64,000 bases of DNA from Pseudomonas nitroreducens TX1 (GCF_000313755.1 NZ_AMZB01000127.1:1-64000), one strand, 5' to 3'; shown: positions 40,520 to 49,535, numbered from the stretch's first letter. Notes: generated by a model not told the origin, from the sequence alone. A program made the numbers and translations.

Positions 40520-42091
40520 CTACAGCTGCACCTTCGAGAAGTCCTGGCGACCGAACGGACTTACCCCGTAGCCCTTGACGTTCTGGCGGATCAGCGCCGA
40601 GGCGGTTGGGTGCGCCAGCGGTAGCCACAGCGCCTGGTCGTGAATGATCTGCTGTGCCTGGTGGTACAGCTCGCTGCGTTTGGCCTGGTCGGCCACCGAC
40701 TTGCCCTGGCTGATCAGGCCGTCGAGCTTGTCGTCGCAGTAACGCGCGAAGTTCAGCCCGGATTTCACGCTGGCGCAGGAGAACTGCGGGGTGAGGAAGT
40801 TATCCGGGTCGCCGTTGTCGCCGGCCCAGCCCATGAACAGCAGGTCATGCTCGCCGGCCTTGGCGCGGCGGATCAGCTCGCCCCACTCGATCACGCGGAT
40901 CTCGACCTGGATGCCGATCCGTGCCAGGTCCGCCTGCAGCAGCTGCGCGCCGACGCTGGGGTTGGGGTTGAGCAGGCTGCCGGACGGGCGGGTCCAGATG
41001 GTGGTCTTGAAGCCGTCCTTGTGCCCGGCTTCGGCCAGCAGGGCTCGGGCCTTGTCCAGGTCACGCGGGTAGCCGGGGATGTCCTTGGCGTAGCTCCAGG
41101 TGTTCGGCGGGTAGACGCCGTCGGCGGCGGTGGCGCTGCCGGCGAATACGCTCTGGAGGTAGGTGCCCTTGTCGAAGGCGAGGTTGATCGCCTGGCGTAC
41201 CTTGGGATTGTCCAGCGGCGGGTGCTGGCTGTTGATGCCGACGAAGGCGGTCATGAAGGCCGGAGTCTGCTCGACCTTGAGCTCGGCGCTCTTCTGCGCA
41301 GCCTCGACGTCCAGCGGCTTGGGCGACAGGGCGATCTGGCATTCGCCGCGCTTGAGCTTCTGCAGGCGCACGCTGGCGTCCGGGGTGATGGCGAATACGA
41401 GGTTATCCACAGCAGGCTTGCCGCCGAAGTACTGGGCGTTGGCGGCGTAGCGCACCACGGCGTCCTTCTGGAAGCGCTTGAAGACGAAAGGCCCGGTGCC
41501 GATCGGCTGGGCGTTGAGCTTCTCCGGGGTGCCGGCCTTCATCAGGTGATCGGCATATTCGGCGGAATAGATAGAGGCGAAACCCATGCTGAGCATCGCC
41601 AGGAAGGTGGCGTCCGGGTGGGTGAGGCTGAAGCGCACATGGCGCTCATCGACCTTCTCCACGGCCTTGACCAGGCTCGGCAACTGCATCGACTGGGCAT
41701 GGGGGAAGCCGCTCTGCGCGACCTTGTGCCAGGGCTGGGCCGGGTCGAGCATGCGCTGGAAGCTGAACACCACGTCGTCGGCGGCAAGCGTCCGGCCCGG
41801 CTTGAAGTAATCCGTGTGGTGGAAGGCCACGCCATCGCGCAGCTGGAAATCATACGTCAGGCCGTCTTCGGAGACCTTCCAGCTTTCGGCCAGGCTTGGC
41901 ACCACCGCGCCTTTGGCGGCGTCGAAGTCCACCAGGCGGTTCATCAGCACATCGGCCGAGGCGTTGGTGGTGGTCAGCGAGTTGTACTGGACCACGTCGA
42001 AGCCTTCGGGGCTGGCTTCGGTGCACACGCTCAGCGAGGCGGCACTGGCGAGGGCGGGGGAAAGAAGGAGGGCTAGGAGGGCAAGACGCAT
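40520..42091 (-). CDS. Periplasmic peptide/opine-type substrate-binding protein (DppA/OppA family)
   Basis: The start at 42091 (MRLALLALLL) gives 523 aa with a signal peptide cleaved near ASA-ASLS. The family motif FDAAKGAVVPSLAESWKVSEDGLTYDFQLRDGVAFH is at about 55-90 and RFQKDAVVRYAANAQYFGGKPAVD is near 185. It binds dipeptides or related cations for an ABC importer, but no permease or ATPase is next to it, so it must use a transporter encoded elsewhere (as PA5317 in PAO1). Confidence 0.88.
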   Translation of the reverse strand: MRLALLALLLSPALASAASLSVCTEASPEGFDVVQYNSLTTTNASADVLMNRLVDFDAAKGAVVPSLAESWKVSEDGLTYDFQLRDGVAFHHTDYFKPGRTLAADDVVFSFQRMLDPAQPWHKVAQSGFPHAQSMQLPSLVKAVEKVDERHVRFSLTHPDATFLAMLSMGFASIYSAEYADHLMKAGTPEKLNAQPIGTGPFVFKRFQKDAVVRYAANAQYFGGKPAVDNLVFAITPDASVRLQKLKRGECQIALSPKPLDVEAAQKSAELKVEQTPAFMTAFVGINSQHPPLDNPKVRQAINLAFDKGTYLQSVFAGSATAADGVYPPNTWSYAKDIPGYPRDLDKARALLAEAGHKDGFKTTIWTRPSGSLLNPNPSVGAQLLQADLARIGIQVEIRVIEWGELIRRAKAGEHDLLFMGWAGDNGDPDNFLTPQFSCASVKSGLNFARYCDDKLDGLISQGKSVADQAKRSELYHQAQQIIHDQALWLPLAHPTASALIRQNVKGYGVSPFGRQDFSKVQL

Positions 42092-42279
42092 GACGAACTC
42101 CGTGTGAGCTGGCAAGATGCCCATCCGCGAGGCTGGGCGGGTCATGCAAGGCTGTTGTCAGCCTCGAAGGAGCTACCCTAGACCAAGCCGCCGCCCGTCA
42201 CAACGATGACAGGCGACGAACGGCACCAGTGCCACGGCCCACGGGGGCTGGCGTCGAGTTTTCCGAGTCATGCTTTCCC

Positions 42280-42309
42280 TTGCAGCGCTGGGCGTCTTTC
42301 TGATATAAA
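42280..42309 (+). promoter_or_regulatory. Probable sigma-70 promoter of rpmBG
   Basis: TTGCAG at 42280-42285, an 18-bp spacer and TATAAA at 42304-42309 give a good promoter 147 bp before rpmB, leaving a leader of about 140 nt. Confidence 0.6.
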
Positions 42310-42413
42310 GCTGCGCTCTTTTCTGGGGCCCTGCTCTGATCCTGCGACTTCCTCGCGGCGAAGCGGCAGTTAAGACCCCGGTGAAACTGAGAATCCTATT
42401 GAGTTAAGCAGCC

Positions 42414-42440
42414 AACCCATGCCGGGTTTGGCATGTGGTT
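42414..42440 (+). promoter_or_regulatory. Leader hairpin before rpmB
   Basis: AACC-CATGCC pairs with GGCATG-(T)-GGTT around GGGTTT, a 10-bp stem with one bulge, ending 16 nt before the rpmB start codon and just before AGAGGG. It may regulate translation. Confidence 0.45.
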
Positions 42441-42456
42441 TACAGAGGGCTGAGCC

Positions 42457-42693
42457 ATGTCGAGAGTTTGCCAAGTGACCGGTAAGGGTCCGGTTACCGG
42501 GAACAACATTTCCCACGCACACAACAAAACCCGTCGCCGTTTCCTGCCGAACCTGCAGCACCACCGTTTCTGGGTAGAATCCGAGAAGCGTTTCGTGCGT
42601 CTGCGCGTTTCCGCTAAAGGCATGCGTATCATCGACAAGCGTGGTATCGAGGCCGTTCTGAACGACCTGCGCACCCGCGGCGAAAAATTCTAA
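42457..42693 (+). CDS. rpmB: 50S ribosomal protein L28
   Basis: L28 is a 78-aa large-subunit protein. It begins [20 protein letters not shown] and has the [20 protein letters not shown] core. It is followed 12 bp later by rpmG, the usual pair. Confidence 0.98.
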   Translation: MSRVCQVTGKGPVTGNNISHAHNKTRRRFLPNLQHHRFWVESEKRFVRLRVSAKGMRIIDKRGIEAVLNDLRTRGEKF

Positions 42694-42705
42694 GGAGCTG
42701 CAGTC

Positions 42706-42861
42706 ATGCGCGAACTGATTCGTCTGGTGTCCAGCGCCGGTACCGGCCACTTCTACACCACCGACAAGAACAAGCGTACCAAGCCTGAGAAAATCGAGAT
42801 CAAGAAATACGATCCGGTTGTTCGCAAGCACGTGATCTACAAGGAAGCCAAGATCAAGTAA
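42706..42861 (+). CDS. rpmG: 50S ribosomal protein L33
   Basis: A 51-aa protein: [22 protein letters not shown] and the C-terminal [18 protein letters not shown]. It lacks the CxxC zinc pair, so it is the zinc-independent form. AAGGAG lies 9 bp before the start. Followed by two terminators. Confidence 0.97.
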   Translation: MRELIRLVSSAGTGHFYTTDKNKRTKPEKIEIKKYDPVVRKHVIYKEAKIK

Positions 42862-42883
42862 TTGATCTTCGCCCTTGTGAAGA

Positions 42884-42909
42884 AACCCGCCCCTCGTGGC
42901 GGGTTTTTT
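42884..42909 (+). terminator. Terminator after rpmG
   Basis: AAACCCGCC, short loop, GGCGGGTTTTTT: canonical. Confidence 0.93.
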
Positions 42910-42934
42910 CTTGCCCGGGCAAAAACCCCAGGCG

Positions 42935-42964
42935 AAAAAAAGCCCGCCGATGGCGGGCTTTTTC
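42935..42964. terminator. Bidirectional terminator between rpmG and the cupin gene
   Basis: AAAAAAAGCCCGCC, GAT, GGCGGGCTTTTT: strong both ways; mainly ends the minus-strand cupin transcript. Confidence 0.92.
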
Positions 42965-42975
42965 ATGTCCGGTGC

Positions 42976-43338
42976 TCAGCCCTTCTGCTCGAAGATCACG
43001 TAGACCTTGCGGCAGGGCTCCAGCACTTCCCAGGTGCCGCTGAATCCGGCCGGGATGACGAAGCGGTCGCCGACGCGCACGGTCTTGGCACCGCCGTTGG
43101 CGTCACGGATCACCGACACGCCCTGGAGGATCTCGCAGTACTCGTGCTCGGTGTAGCTGACGTTCCAATGGCCCGGCTCGCCTTCCCAGATGCCCACGTT
43201 GAACTGGCCGCAGTCGCTGGCGTAGTGGTTGCGCACATTCTGCGCCGGGTCGCCCTTGATGATGCGGTCCGGAGCGGGGCGGTAGTGTTCGGGGGCGGTG
43301 GTGGCCTGGGCGAAATCGACGATCTGCTCGACGTTCAT
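42976..43338 (-). CDS. Cupin-domain protein
   Basis: The 120-aa product has a single cupin barrel of the EutQ/DUF861 type: NVSYTEHEYCEILQGVSVI with VRVGDRFVIPAGFSGTWEVL. One or two metal-site histidines/glutamates are visible (HEYCEIL), but the full HxH...E...H set is not clear. PAO1 has the same gene (PA5314) in this place. Function unknown; a small-molecule-binding role near polyamine genes is only suggestive. Confidence 0.82.
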   Translation of the reverse strand: MNVEQIVDFAQATTAPEHYRPAPDRIIKGDPAQNVRNHYASDCGQFNVGIWEGEPGHWNVSYTEHEYCEILQGVSVIRDANGGAKTVRVGDRFVIPAGFSGTWEVLEPCRKVYVIFEQKG

Positions 43339-43638
43339 GGCGGTCTCGGTTCTTTAGAGTTGTTGGCGAGAGTGCGTGCGGGCACGCGCAGCGCTGTTGG
43401 ATATTTACTCCGAAGCGGCTGTCGGAAAACCATCAGCCGACGAATCAGGGCAGTCTATGTTTAATAAAACGAACGTGACAAGGCTATTTGACCGCATAGT
43501 GTAAAAAATATTGAAAATTGGCGGTCTCCGGTTTAGGGTGGCGAACAGCATGCGTTTGCTCCGCCTTGCGGAATATTTGACAGCGCGCCTGCCCGGCGCC
43601 TGCACCTGATAAGTACATTAATAAGAGGACACGTTGTC
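43339..43638. other. Upstream region of pauC
   Basis: This 300-bp divergent region is richer in A and T than its surroundings (43460-43530) and contains no supported gene. GGC at 43540-43542 and TGC at 43551-43553 have -24/-12 spacing of a sigma-54 promoter, but other positions fit poorly. It probably contains the regulatory sites for pauC. Confidence 0.45.
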
Positions 43639-45132
43639 ATGGGTAACCTCACTCGCGCCGATTGGGAAGCTCGCGCCAAGGACCTGAAGATCGAAGGCCG
43701 CGCCTTCGTCAACGGTGAATACGTCGACGCCGCATCCGGCGCCACCTTCGATTGCATCAGCCCCGTGGATGGCCGCTTCCTGGCCAAGGTCGCCAGCTGC
43801 GACCTGGCCGATGCCGAGCGTGCCGTGCAGGTCGCCCGTGCCGCCTTCGACTCCGGCTCCTGGTCGCGCCTGGCCCCGGCCAAGCGCAAGAAGGTCATGA
43901 TCCGCTTCTCCGAGCTGCTGCTGGAGAACGCCGAGGAACTGGCCCTGCTGGAAACCCTCGACATGGGCAAGCCGATCAGCGACTCGCTGAGCATCGACGT
44001 GTCCAGCGCCGCCAACAGCCTGCGCTGGAGCGGAGAGGCGATCGACAAGATCTACGACGAAGTCGCTGCCACCGCCCACAACGAACTGGGCCTGGTCACC
44101 CGCGAGCCGGTCGGCGTCGTCGCCGCCATCGTGCCGTGGAACTTCCCCCTGCTGATGACCTGCTGGAAACTCGGCCCGGCGCTGTCCACCGGTAACTCGG
44201 TGATCTTGAAGCCCTCCGAGAAATCCCCGCTGACCGGCATCCGCATCGCCCAGCTGGCCATCGAGGCCGGCATCCCGAAAGGCGTGTTCAACGTCCTGCC
44301 GGGCTTCGGCCACACCGTAGGCAAGGCCCTGGCCCTGCACATGGACGTCGATACCCTGGTGTTCACCGGTTCGACCAAGATCGCCAAGCAGCTGATGGTC
44401 TACGCGGGCGAATCGAACATGAAGCGCGTCTGGCTGGAAGCCGGCGGCAAGAGCCCGAACATCGTCTTCGCCGACGCTCCGGACCTCAAAGCCGCTGCTG
44501 AAGCCGCCGCCAGCGCCATCGCCTTCAACCAGGGCGAAGTCTGCACCGCGGGCTCGCGCCTGCTGGTGGAGAAGTCGATCAAGGCCGAGTTCGTGCCGAT
44601 GGTGGTCGAAGCCATCAAGGCCTGGAAGCCGGGCAACCCGCTGGACCCGGAAACCAACGTCGGTGCGCTGGTCGACACCACCCAGATGAACAACGTGCTG
44701 AGCTACATCCAGGCCGGCCACGACGACGGCGCCAAGCTGGTGGCCGGCGGCAAGCGCACCCTGGAAGAAACCGGCGGCACCTACGTCGAGCCGACCATCT
44801 TCGACGGCGTGACCAATGCCATGCGCATCGCCCGTGAAGAGATCTTCGGCCCGGTGCTGTCGGTCATCGAGTTCACCGATGCCGAAGAAGCCGTGCGCAT
44901 TGCCAACGACACTCCGTACGGCCTGGCCGCCGCGGTGTGGACCAGCGACCTGTCCAAGGCCCACCTGACCGCCAAGGCGCTGCGCGCCGGCAGCGTGTGG
45001 GTGAACCAGTACGACGGCGGCGACATGACCGCTCCGTTCGGTGGCTTCAAGCAGTCCGGCAACGGTCGCGACAAGTCGCTGCACGCGTTCGACAAGTACA
45101 CCGAGCTGAAGGCCACCTGGATCAAGCTCTGA
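43639..45132 (+). CDS. pauC: Gamma-glutamyl-aminobutyraldehyde / guanidinobutyraldehyde dehydrogenase
   Basis: The 497-aa NAD(P)-dependent aldehyde dehydrogenase matches KauB/PauC of P. aeruginosa, which oxidises aldehydes from putrescine, cadaverine and agmatine breakdown. Catalytic residues are in place: N168 (PWNFP), K191, E267 (LEAGGKSPN) and nucleophile C302 (NQGEVCTAGS). AAGAGGA precedes the start by 12 bp. In PAO1 an aminotransferase (gabT2) precedes it; here the neighbour is the cupin gene. PauR, encoded at 56927, is the known regulator of the pathway. Confidence 0.93.
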   Translation: MGNLTRADWEARAKDLKIEGRAFVNGEYVDAASGATFDCISPVDGRFLAKVASCDLADAERAVQVARAAFDSGSWSRLAPAKRKKVMIRFSELLLENAEELALLETLDMGKPISDSLSIDVSSAANSLRWSGEAIDKIYDEVAATAHNELGLVTREPVGVVAAIVPWNFPLLMTCWKLGPALSTGNSVILKPSEKSPLTGIRIAQLAIEAGIPKGVFNVLPGFGHTVGKALALHMDVDTLVFTGSTKIAKQLMVYAGESNMKRVWLEAGGKSPNIVFADAPDLKAAAEAAASAIAFNQGEVCTAGSRLLVEKSIKAEFVPMVVEAIKAWKPGNPLDPETNVGALVDTTQMNNVLSYIQAGHDDGAKLVAGGKRTLEETGGTYVEPTIFDGVTNAMRIAREEIFGPVLSVIEFTDAEEAVRIANDTPYGLAAAVWTSDLSKAHLTAKALRAGSVWVNQYDGGDMTAPFGGFKQSGNGRDKSLHAFDKYTELKATWIKL

Positions 45133-45426
45133 GGACGGTTCGGAGGGGCTGCGCGTCGGCCATGCTGCGTTGAGAACGAATTTTGGCTGCTACGGGCGTA
45201 AACTCCGCGCCAAAATTCGTTCTCGCCTTGCCTGGCTCTAGCTCGCACCCTTCGTAGCGAACTTAGCAATTCAGGCCGGTCTTGGTCGGCCCCGATCCAG
45301 GGGCCGGCTCTGATAAAGAGCCACACCCGCGGCCGGGTTTCCCTCAGGGAAGCCCGGCCGCTGTGCATTGCGCATCGGGCACCCCTCGCGCCTGGCGTGC
45401 GCTCCGGATGGAACGGGAGAAAGACA
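45133..45426. other. Intergenic region between pauC and the MFS gene
   Basis: This 294-bp gap contains the palindromic repeat at 45172-45224 and the related right flank to 45245. Nothing else is recognised; the CCCGCGGCCGG...CCCGGCCGC dyad near 45329-45361 may be a terminator without a T run. Confidence 0.5.
45172..45224. repeat. Perfect inverted repeat (Pseudomonas palindromic element A)
   Basis: A 16-bp arm, GAGAACGAATTTTGGC at 45172-45187, recurs as its exact reverse complement at 45209-45224 around a 21-nt loop. The flank CTCTAGCTCGC at 45235-45245 is shared, in inverted orientation, with the element upstream of pauR (56763-56780). Confidence 0.85.
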
Positions 45427-46596
45427 ATGCGTTGGGGACCGTATTTCGCTGTGTGTGCTGCCGTCATCAGCATCGGTCTGGCCCTGGGCCTGACCATGCC
45501 GCTGGTTTCACTACGCCTGGAAGGCTGGGGTTACGGCAACTTCGCCATCGGTGTCATGGCCTCCACGCCGGCCGTGGGTGTGCTGTTGGGTGCAATGATT
45601 GCCGGGCGCCTCGCCTCGCGGGTCGGCACGCCGCTGCTGATGCGCCTGTGCCTGCTCTCCGGGGCCTTTTCGGTCGGCCTGCTGGCGCTGCTGCAGAGCT
45701 ACCCGGTCTGGCTGTTCCTGCGTCTGCTGATCGGCGTGCAACTGACCGTCGTGTTCATCCTCGGTGAAAGCTGGATCAACCAGTTGGCCGTCGAGAAATG
45801 GCGCGGTCGGCTGGTCGCCCTGTATGGCACCGGCTACGCACTGAGCCAGCTATCCGGCCCGGTGCTGCTGACCTTCATCGGCACCGCCGACAACCGTGGC
45901 TTCTGGTTCAGCGTCTGCCTGCTGGTGGGCGGCTCCCTGCTGCTGCTCGGCCGTACCGGCGCCCCCAAGGTCGACCCGAACAGCGCCAACGGGCGCGGGC
46001 TTTTCACCTTCTGCGGTCAACTCCCAGCCATTGCCTGGGCGGTGGTGCTGTTCGCCGGCTTCGAGGCGATGATCCTCACCTTGCTGCCGGTCTACGGCAT
46101 CCAGCAGGGCTTCACCCAGGCGGTGGCGCTGGCGATGGTGAGCACTGTGGTGGTCGGCGATGCGCTGCTGCAATTGCCCATCGGCTGGCTGGCCGACCGC
46201 GTCTCGCGGCAGATGCTGTTCAAGGGCTGCGGCATGGTCCTGTGCGCGAGCAGCCTGGCCATGCCGCTGTTGCTGCAGCACATCGCCATCTGGCCGGTGC
46301 TGGTGCTGTTTGGCGCGAGTGCGGGCGGGCTGTTCACCCTGTCGCTGATCCTTATCGGCGAGCGTTATCGCGATGACGCGCTGGTCCGTGCCAACGCGCA
46401 CATCGCCCAGCTCTGGGGCATCGGTTGCCTGATCGGGCCGCTGGCGACCGGCGCGGCCAGCCAGTGGATCAGCGGCCATGCGCTGCCGCTGGTGATGGCG
46501 CTGGGGGCGGCGGGCTTCGTGATCCTGGTGAGCCTGCGCGGGCTGCCGCCGGTAACGAACTCGATCGACGCCGCGCAGCAGCAGGAGAGCTCCTAA
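45427..46596 (+). CDS. Major facilitator superfamily transporter
   Basis: The 389-aa inner-membrane protein begins MRWGPYFAVC at 45427 after GGGAGA; a start 30 bp earlier is less likely. About twelve hydrophobic helices are seen, with the MFS loop motif VGVLLGAMIAGRLASRVGTPLLM between helices 2 and 3. PAO1 has the same gene (PA5311) next to pauC, and it could import or export an amine metabolite, but the substrate is unknown. Its stop overlaps the convergent PLD gene by four bases. Confidence 0.85.
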   Translation: MRWGPYFAVCAAVISIGLALGLTMPLVSLRLEGWGYGNFAIGVMASTPAVGVLLGAMIAGRLASRVGTPLLMRLCLLSGAFSVGLLALLQSYPVWLFLRLLIGVQLTVVFILGESWINQLAVEKWRGRLVALYGTGYALSQLSGPVLLTFIGTADNRGFWFSVCLLVGGSLLLLGRTGAPKVDPNSANGRGLFTFCGQLPAIAWAVVLFAGFEAMILTLLPVYGIQQGFTQAVALAMVSTVVVGDALLQLPIGWLADRVSRQMLFKGCGMVLCASSLAMPLLLQHIAIWPVLVLFGASAGGLFTLSLILIGERYRDDALVRANAHIAQLWGIGCLIGPLATGAASQWISGHALPLVMALGAAGFVILVSLRGLPPVTNSIDAAQQQESS

Positions 46597-48146
46597 AGCA
46601 TTTTCTCCAGCCCGATGGCGCCGGCGATCCACGCGTTGAGCCGGCGCCAGGCGTTGCCCGGCTCCCGCTCCAGCGTCACCCGCTTGCCGCCGCGCTCCTC
46701 GATCCAGACCAGTTTCGGCGGGTCGCTGTTCGGTGCGATCTTCACCTGGTAGCTGACGCTCGGCGACATACTGGCCAGCGCCAGGCGGCGCACCTGCTCG
46801 GCCAGTTCCGGGCTGTCGACGATGATGCCGACCTCGGTGTTCCACAGCACCGAGCGCGGGTCGAAGTTCAGCGAGCCGACGAACACCTGCTGCTGGTCGA
46901 ACACCGCCGCCTTGCTGTGCAGGCTGGCGCTGCTCGAACCGCGCACCCTCCATGGCGCCCCGGACAGGCGCTGGTCCGGATCGGCGCGCAGCTCGTAGAG
47001 CTTCACCCCGTGGTCCAGCAGTTCCAGCCGATAGGGCGCATAGCCGGCGTGCACAGCAGGCACGTCGGTCGCCTCCAGCGAGTTGGTCAGCAGGCGCACG
47101 CTGACGCCGCTGTCGGCGCGCTGGGTCAGGTACTCGACGCCGGCGCTGGTCGGCACGAAATAGGCCGAGACCAGGATCAATTCCTTCGAAACGCCGTCGA
47201 ACAGCGGTTGCAACTGGGTGCTCAGCAGTTGTTCGGAACCCCGCTCGCCCTTGTCCAGAACCTTCAGTGGGGTGTCCCACACTGCCTTGCCTGGCGCCCA
47301 GACCAGATTGTCCAGCCAGTTCTGCAGGTGCGGGCGGTCGCTGTTGCGGTTCAACCGGGCAATGTAGCTGGAGCTTTTCACCCGCTCCTTGGCCAGGTAG
47401 CGGTCCAGTTTGCGGCGCATGTGGTCGAGTTCGTCGAGGTCCGGGTCGCTCCACAGGTAGTCCTCGATGGGCCGGCTGATGCGGCTGTTCCAGTACTGGT
47501 CGAAGCTCTGCCCCAGCGATTGCGCCACGGGGCCGACGCCCATCAGGTCGAGGTCGCTGAAATTCATCTCGGCCTTGGCGTCGAAGTACTCGTCACCCAG
47601 GTTGCGGCCGCCGACGATGGCCACGCTGTTGTCCGCCAGCAGCAGTTTGTTGTGCATGCGCCGGTGCTGCTCGGAGAGGTTGAACAGCCGCCCCAGGTTG
47701 CGCGTGACGCCGGTGCTGCGGCCTAGGTGCAGGGGGTTGAACAGGCGCACCTGGATGTTCGGGTGGGCGGCGAGGTTGCCCAGCTCGTAGTCCCAGCCGT
47801 CGCTGCTGGTGTCGTCGATCAGGATGCGCACGCGCACGCCGCGGTCCGCTGCGTGCAGCAACTCGCGGATCAGGGCGCGGGTGGTGAGGCCGTCGTGGAC
47901 GATGTAGTACTGAATGTCCAGGCTGCGCTGGGCCTTGCGGATCAGCTCGGCGCGGGCGAGGAAGGCGTCGACGCTGGAGGCCAGCAGGTGGAAGCCGGAC
48001 TGCCCGGGATGGGCGGCCGCCTGTTTGCTGATCTGGTTGTCCAGCCGGGTGCCCTGCACTGGCAGCACGTGTGAAGGCTCTGGCGGCGGCGCGCTGGCGC
48101 AGCCACCCAGGATGAGCAGGATCAGCAGGAACAGGCGTGGAAGCAA
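46593..48146 (-). CDS. Phospholipase D-family lipoprotein (cardiolipin synthase-like)
   Basis: The start is TTG at 48146, with GGAG 8 bp upstream. The 517-aa protein begins with a lipoprotein signal (LILLILGGC, C16). It has two HKD catalytic motifs: HNKLLLADNSVAIVGGRN near 165 and HSKAAVFDQQQVFVGSLNFD near 410, so both half-sites are intact. Relatives transfer or hydrolyse phosphatidyl groups in the cell envelope. The lipobox is unusual for cytoplasmic-membrane cardiolipin synthases and points to an outer-facing enzyme. Convergent with the MFS gene. Confidence 0.88.
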   Translation of the reverse strand: MLPRLFLLILLILGGCASAPPPEPSHVLPVQGTRLDNQISKQAAAHPGQSGFHLLASSVDAFLARAELIRKAQRSLDIQYYIVHDGLTTRALIRELLHAADRGVRVRILIDDTSSDGWDYELGNLAAHPNIQVRLFNPLHLGRSTGVTRNLGRLFNLSEQHRRMHNKLLLADNSVAIVGGRNLGDEYFDAKAEMNFSDLDLMGVGPVAQSLGQSFDQYWNSRISRPIEDYLWSDPDLDELDHMRRKLDRYLAKERVKSSSYIARLNRNSDRPHLQNWLDNLVWAPGKAVWDTPLKVLDKGERGSEQLLSTQLQPLFDGVSKELILVSAYFVPTSAGVEYLTQRADSGVSVRLLTNSLEATDVPAVHAGYAPYRLELLDHGVKLYELRADPDQRLSGAPWRVRGSSSASLHSKAAVFDQQQVFVGSLNFDPRSVLWNTEVGIIVDSPELAEQVRRLALASMSPSVSYQVKIAPNSDPPKLVWIEERGGKRVTLEREPGNAWRRLNAWIAGAIGLEKML

Positions 48147-48215
48147 AAAGAAGTCTCCGACAAGCCCGCCGGTGACGGGCTGCGGAAGATTCTAGCCGCT
48201 GGTTCGCCCCGGCGG

Positions 48216-49535
48216 TCAGCTGCCGAGGGTTTCCTTGAAGCGATACCAGGCCATGCCCAGGGCCAGCAGCGGCGAGCGCAGCAACTTGCCGCCGGGGAAG
48301 GTGATGTGCGGCACCTTGGCGAACAGTTCGAAGCCACTGCCCTGCTGGCCGGTAATGGCTTCGGCGAGCAGCTTGCCGGCCAGGTGCGTGGCGTTCACCC
48401 CATGGCCGGCGTAGGCCTGGGCGAAGTACACGTTGGGCTGGTCGGGCAGGCGGCCGATCTGCGGCAGGCGATTGGCGCCGATGCCGATCATGCCGCCCCA
48501 CTGGTAGTCGATGCGCACGTTCGCCAAGTGCGGGAACACCTTGAGCATCTTCGGCCGCATGTACGCGGCGATGTCCGCCGGGTCGCGCCCGGAATAGTGG
48601 CAGGCACCGCCGAACAGCAGGCGGTTGTCGGCGGAGAGCCGGTAGTAGTCCAACGCCACGCGCTGGTCGCACACCGCCATGTTCTGCGGCAACAGGGCGT
48701 GGGCCTGTTCGGCTGACAGCGGTTCGGTGGCGATCACGTAGCTCCCGGCGGGCAGTACCTTGCCATCGAGATAGGAATTCAGCCGGTTCTGGTAGGCGTT
48801 GCAGGCGATCACCAGGGTCCTGGTGCGCACGCTGCCCCGGGCGGTGCGCACGCGCACTTCACTGCCGTAATCGATGCCGATGACGGCTGAGTTCTCGAAT
48901 AGCCTGACGCCCAGGCTCTGCGCCGCGGCGGCTTCGCCGAGGGCGAGATTGAGCGGGTGCAGGTGGCCGGAGCCCATGTCCACCATGCCGCCGACGTACT
49001 GGTCGGAGCCGACGATGGAGCGCATGTCCTCTTTCGGAACCATGCGGAGCTCGTGGCGGTAGCCGAGGCCTTTCAGCTCGTCGAAGTCTTCCTGGAAGCC
49101 TTCGACGTCCGACGGCTTGTTGGCGAGGTCGCAGTAGCCCCAGGTCAGGTCGCAGTCGATGGAATATTGAGCGACGCGGCGGCGGACGATCTCCACCGCT
49201 TCCAGTCCCATCAGCTTCATGGCGCGCATGCCGTCGGCGCCCACCACCGGCTCGAACTGCTCCAGGCCATGGCCGACACCGCGGATCAGTTGACCGCCGT
49301 TGCGCCCGCTGGCGCCCCAGCCGATCTCGTGGGCTTCCAGCAGGATCACCGAGAGCCCGCGCTCGGCCAGTTCGATGGCCGTGTTCAGCCCGGAGAAGCC
49401 GCCGCCGATGACGCACACGTCGGCCTTTTCCTCGCCGGCCAGGGGCGGTACTTCGAGGCGGCGGTTGACGCTCGCGGCGTAGTAGGACGGGGCGTGGCGG
49501 TCGGTGTGCACCGGCTGGCGAACGCGGGCGTTCAT
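48216..49535 (-). CDS. FAD-dependent oxidoreductase, gamma-glutamylputrescine oxidase-like (PauB family)
   Basis: The 439-aa protein belongs to the DAO family. The FAD motif is ADVCVIGGGFSGLNTAIELAERG at about 38-60, followed by GWGASGRNGGQLI, a hallmark of PuuB/PauB-type enzymes. The C-terminal FAD contact is LPQIGRLPDQPNVYFAQAYAGHGVN near 375-400. PAO1 PA5309 (one of several PauB paralogs, from memory) sits in the same place. The enzyme would oxidise gamma-glutamylated amines to aldehydes used by PauC (43639). It lies 147 bp downstream of dadR on the same strand. Confidence 0.85.
   Translation of the reverse strand: MNARVRQPVHTDRHAPSYYAASVNRRLEVPPLAGEEKADVCVIGGGFSGLNTAIELAERGLSVILLEAHEIGWGASGRNGGQLIRGVGHGLEQFEPVVGADGMRAMKLMGLEAVEIVRRRVAQYSIDCDLTWGYCDLANKPSDVEGFQEDFDELKGLGYRHELRMVPKEDMRSIVGSDQYVGGMVDMGSGHLHPLNLALGEAAAAQSLGVRLFENSAVIGIDYGSEVRVRTARGSVRTRTLVIACNAYQNRLNSYLDGKVLPAGSYVIATEPLSAEQAHALLPQNMAVCDQRVALDYYRLSADNRLLFGGACHYSGRDPADIAAYMRPKMLKVFPHLANVRIDYQWGGMIGIGANRLPQIGRLPDQPNVYFAQAYAGHGVNATHLAGKLLAEAITGQQGSGFELFAKVPHITFPGGKLLRSPLLALGMAWYRFKETLGS

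Larger units (their letters stand above)
42092..42456. other. Intergenic region before rpmB
   Basis: This 365-bp divergent region holds the promoter of rpmBG (42280-42309) and the leader hairpin (42414-42440). No gene is supported in it. Confidence 0.6.

Noticed and set aside
43539-43554. Possible sigma-54 promoter before pauC
   Set aside because: GG/GC spacing is right, but the flanking TGGCAC and TTGCA consensus is poorly matched; not enough to call.
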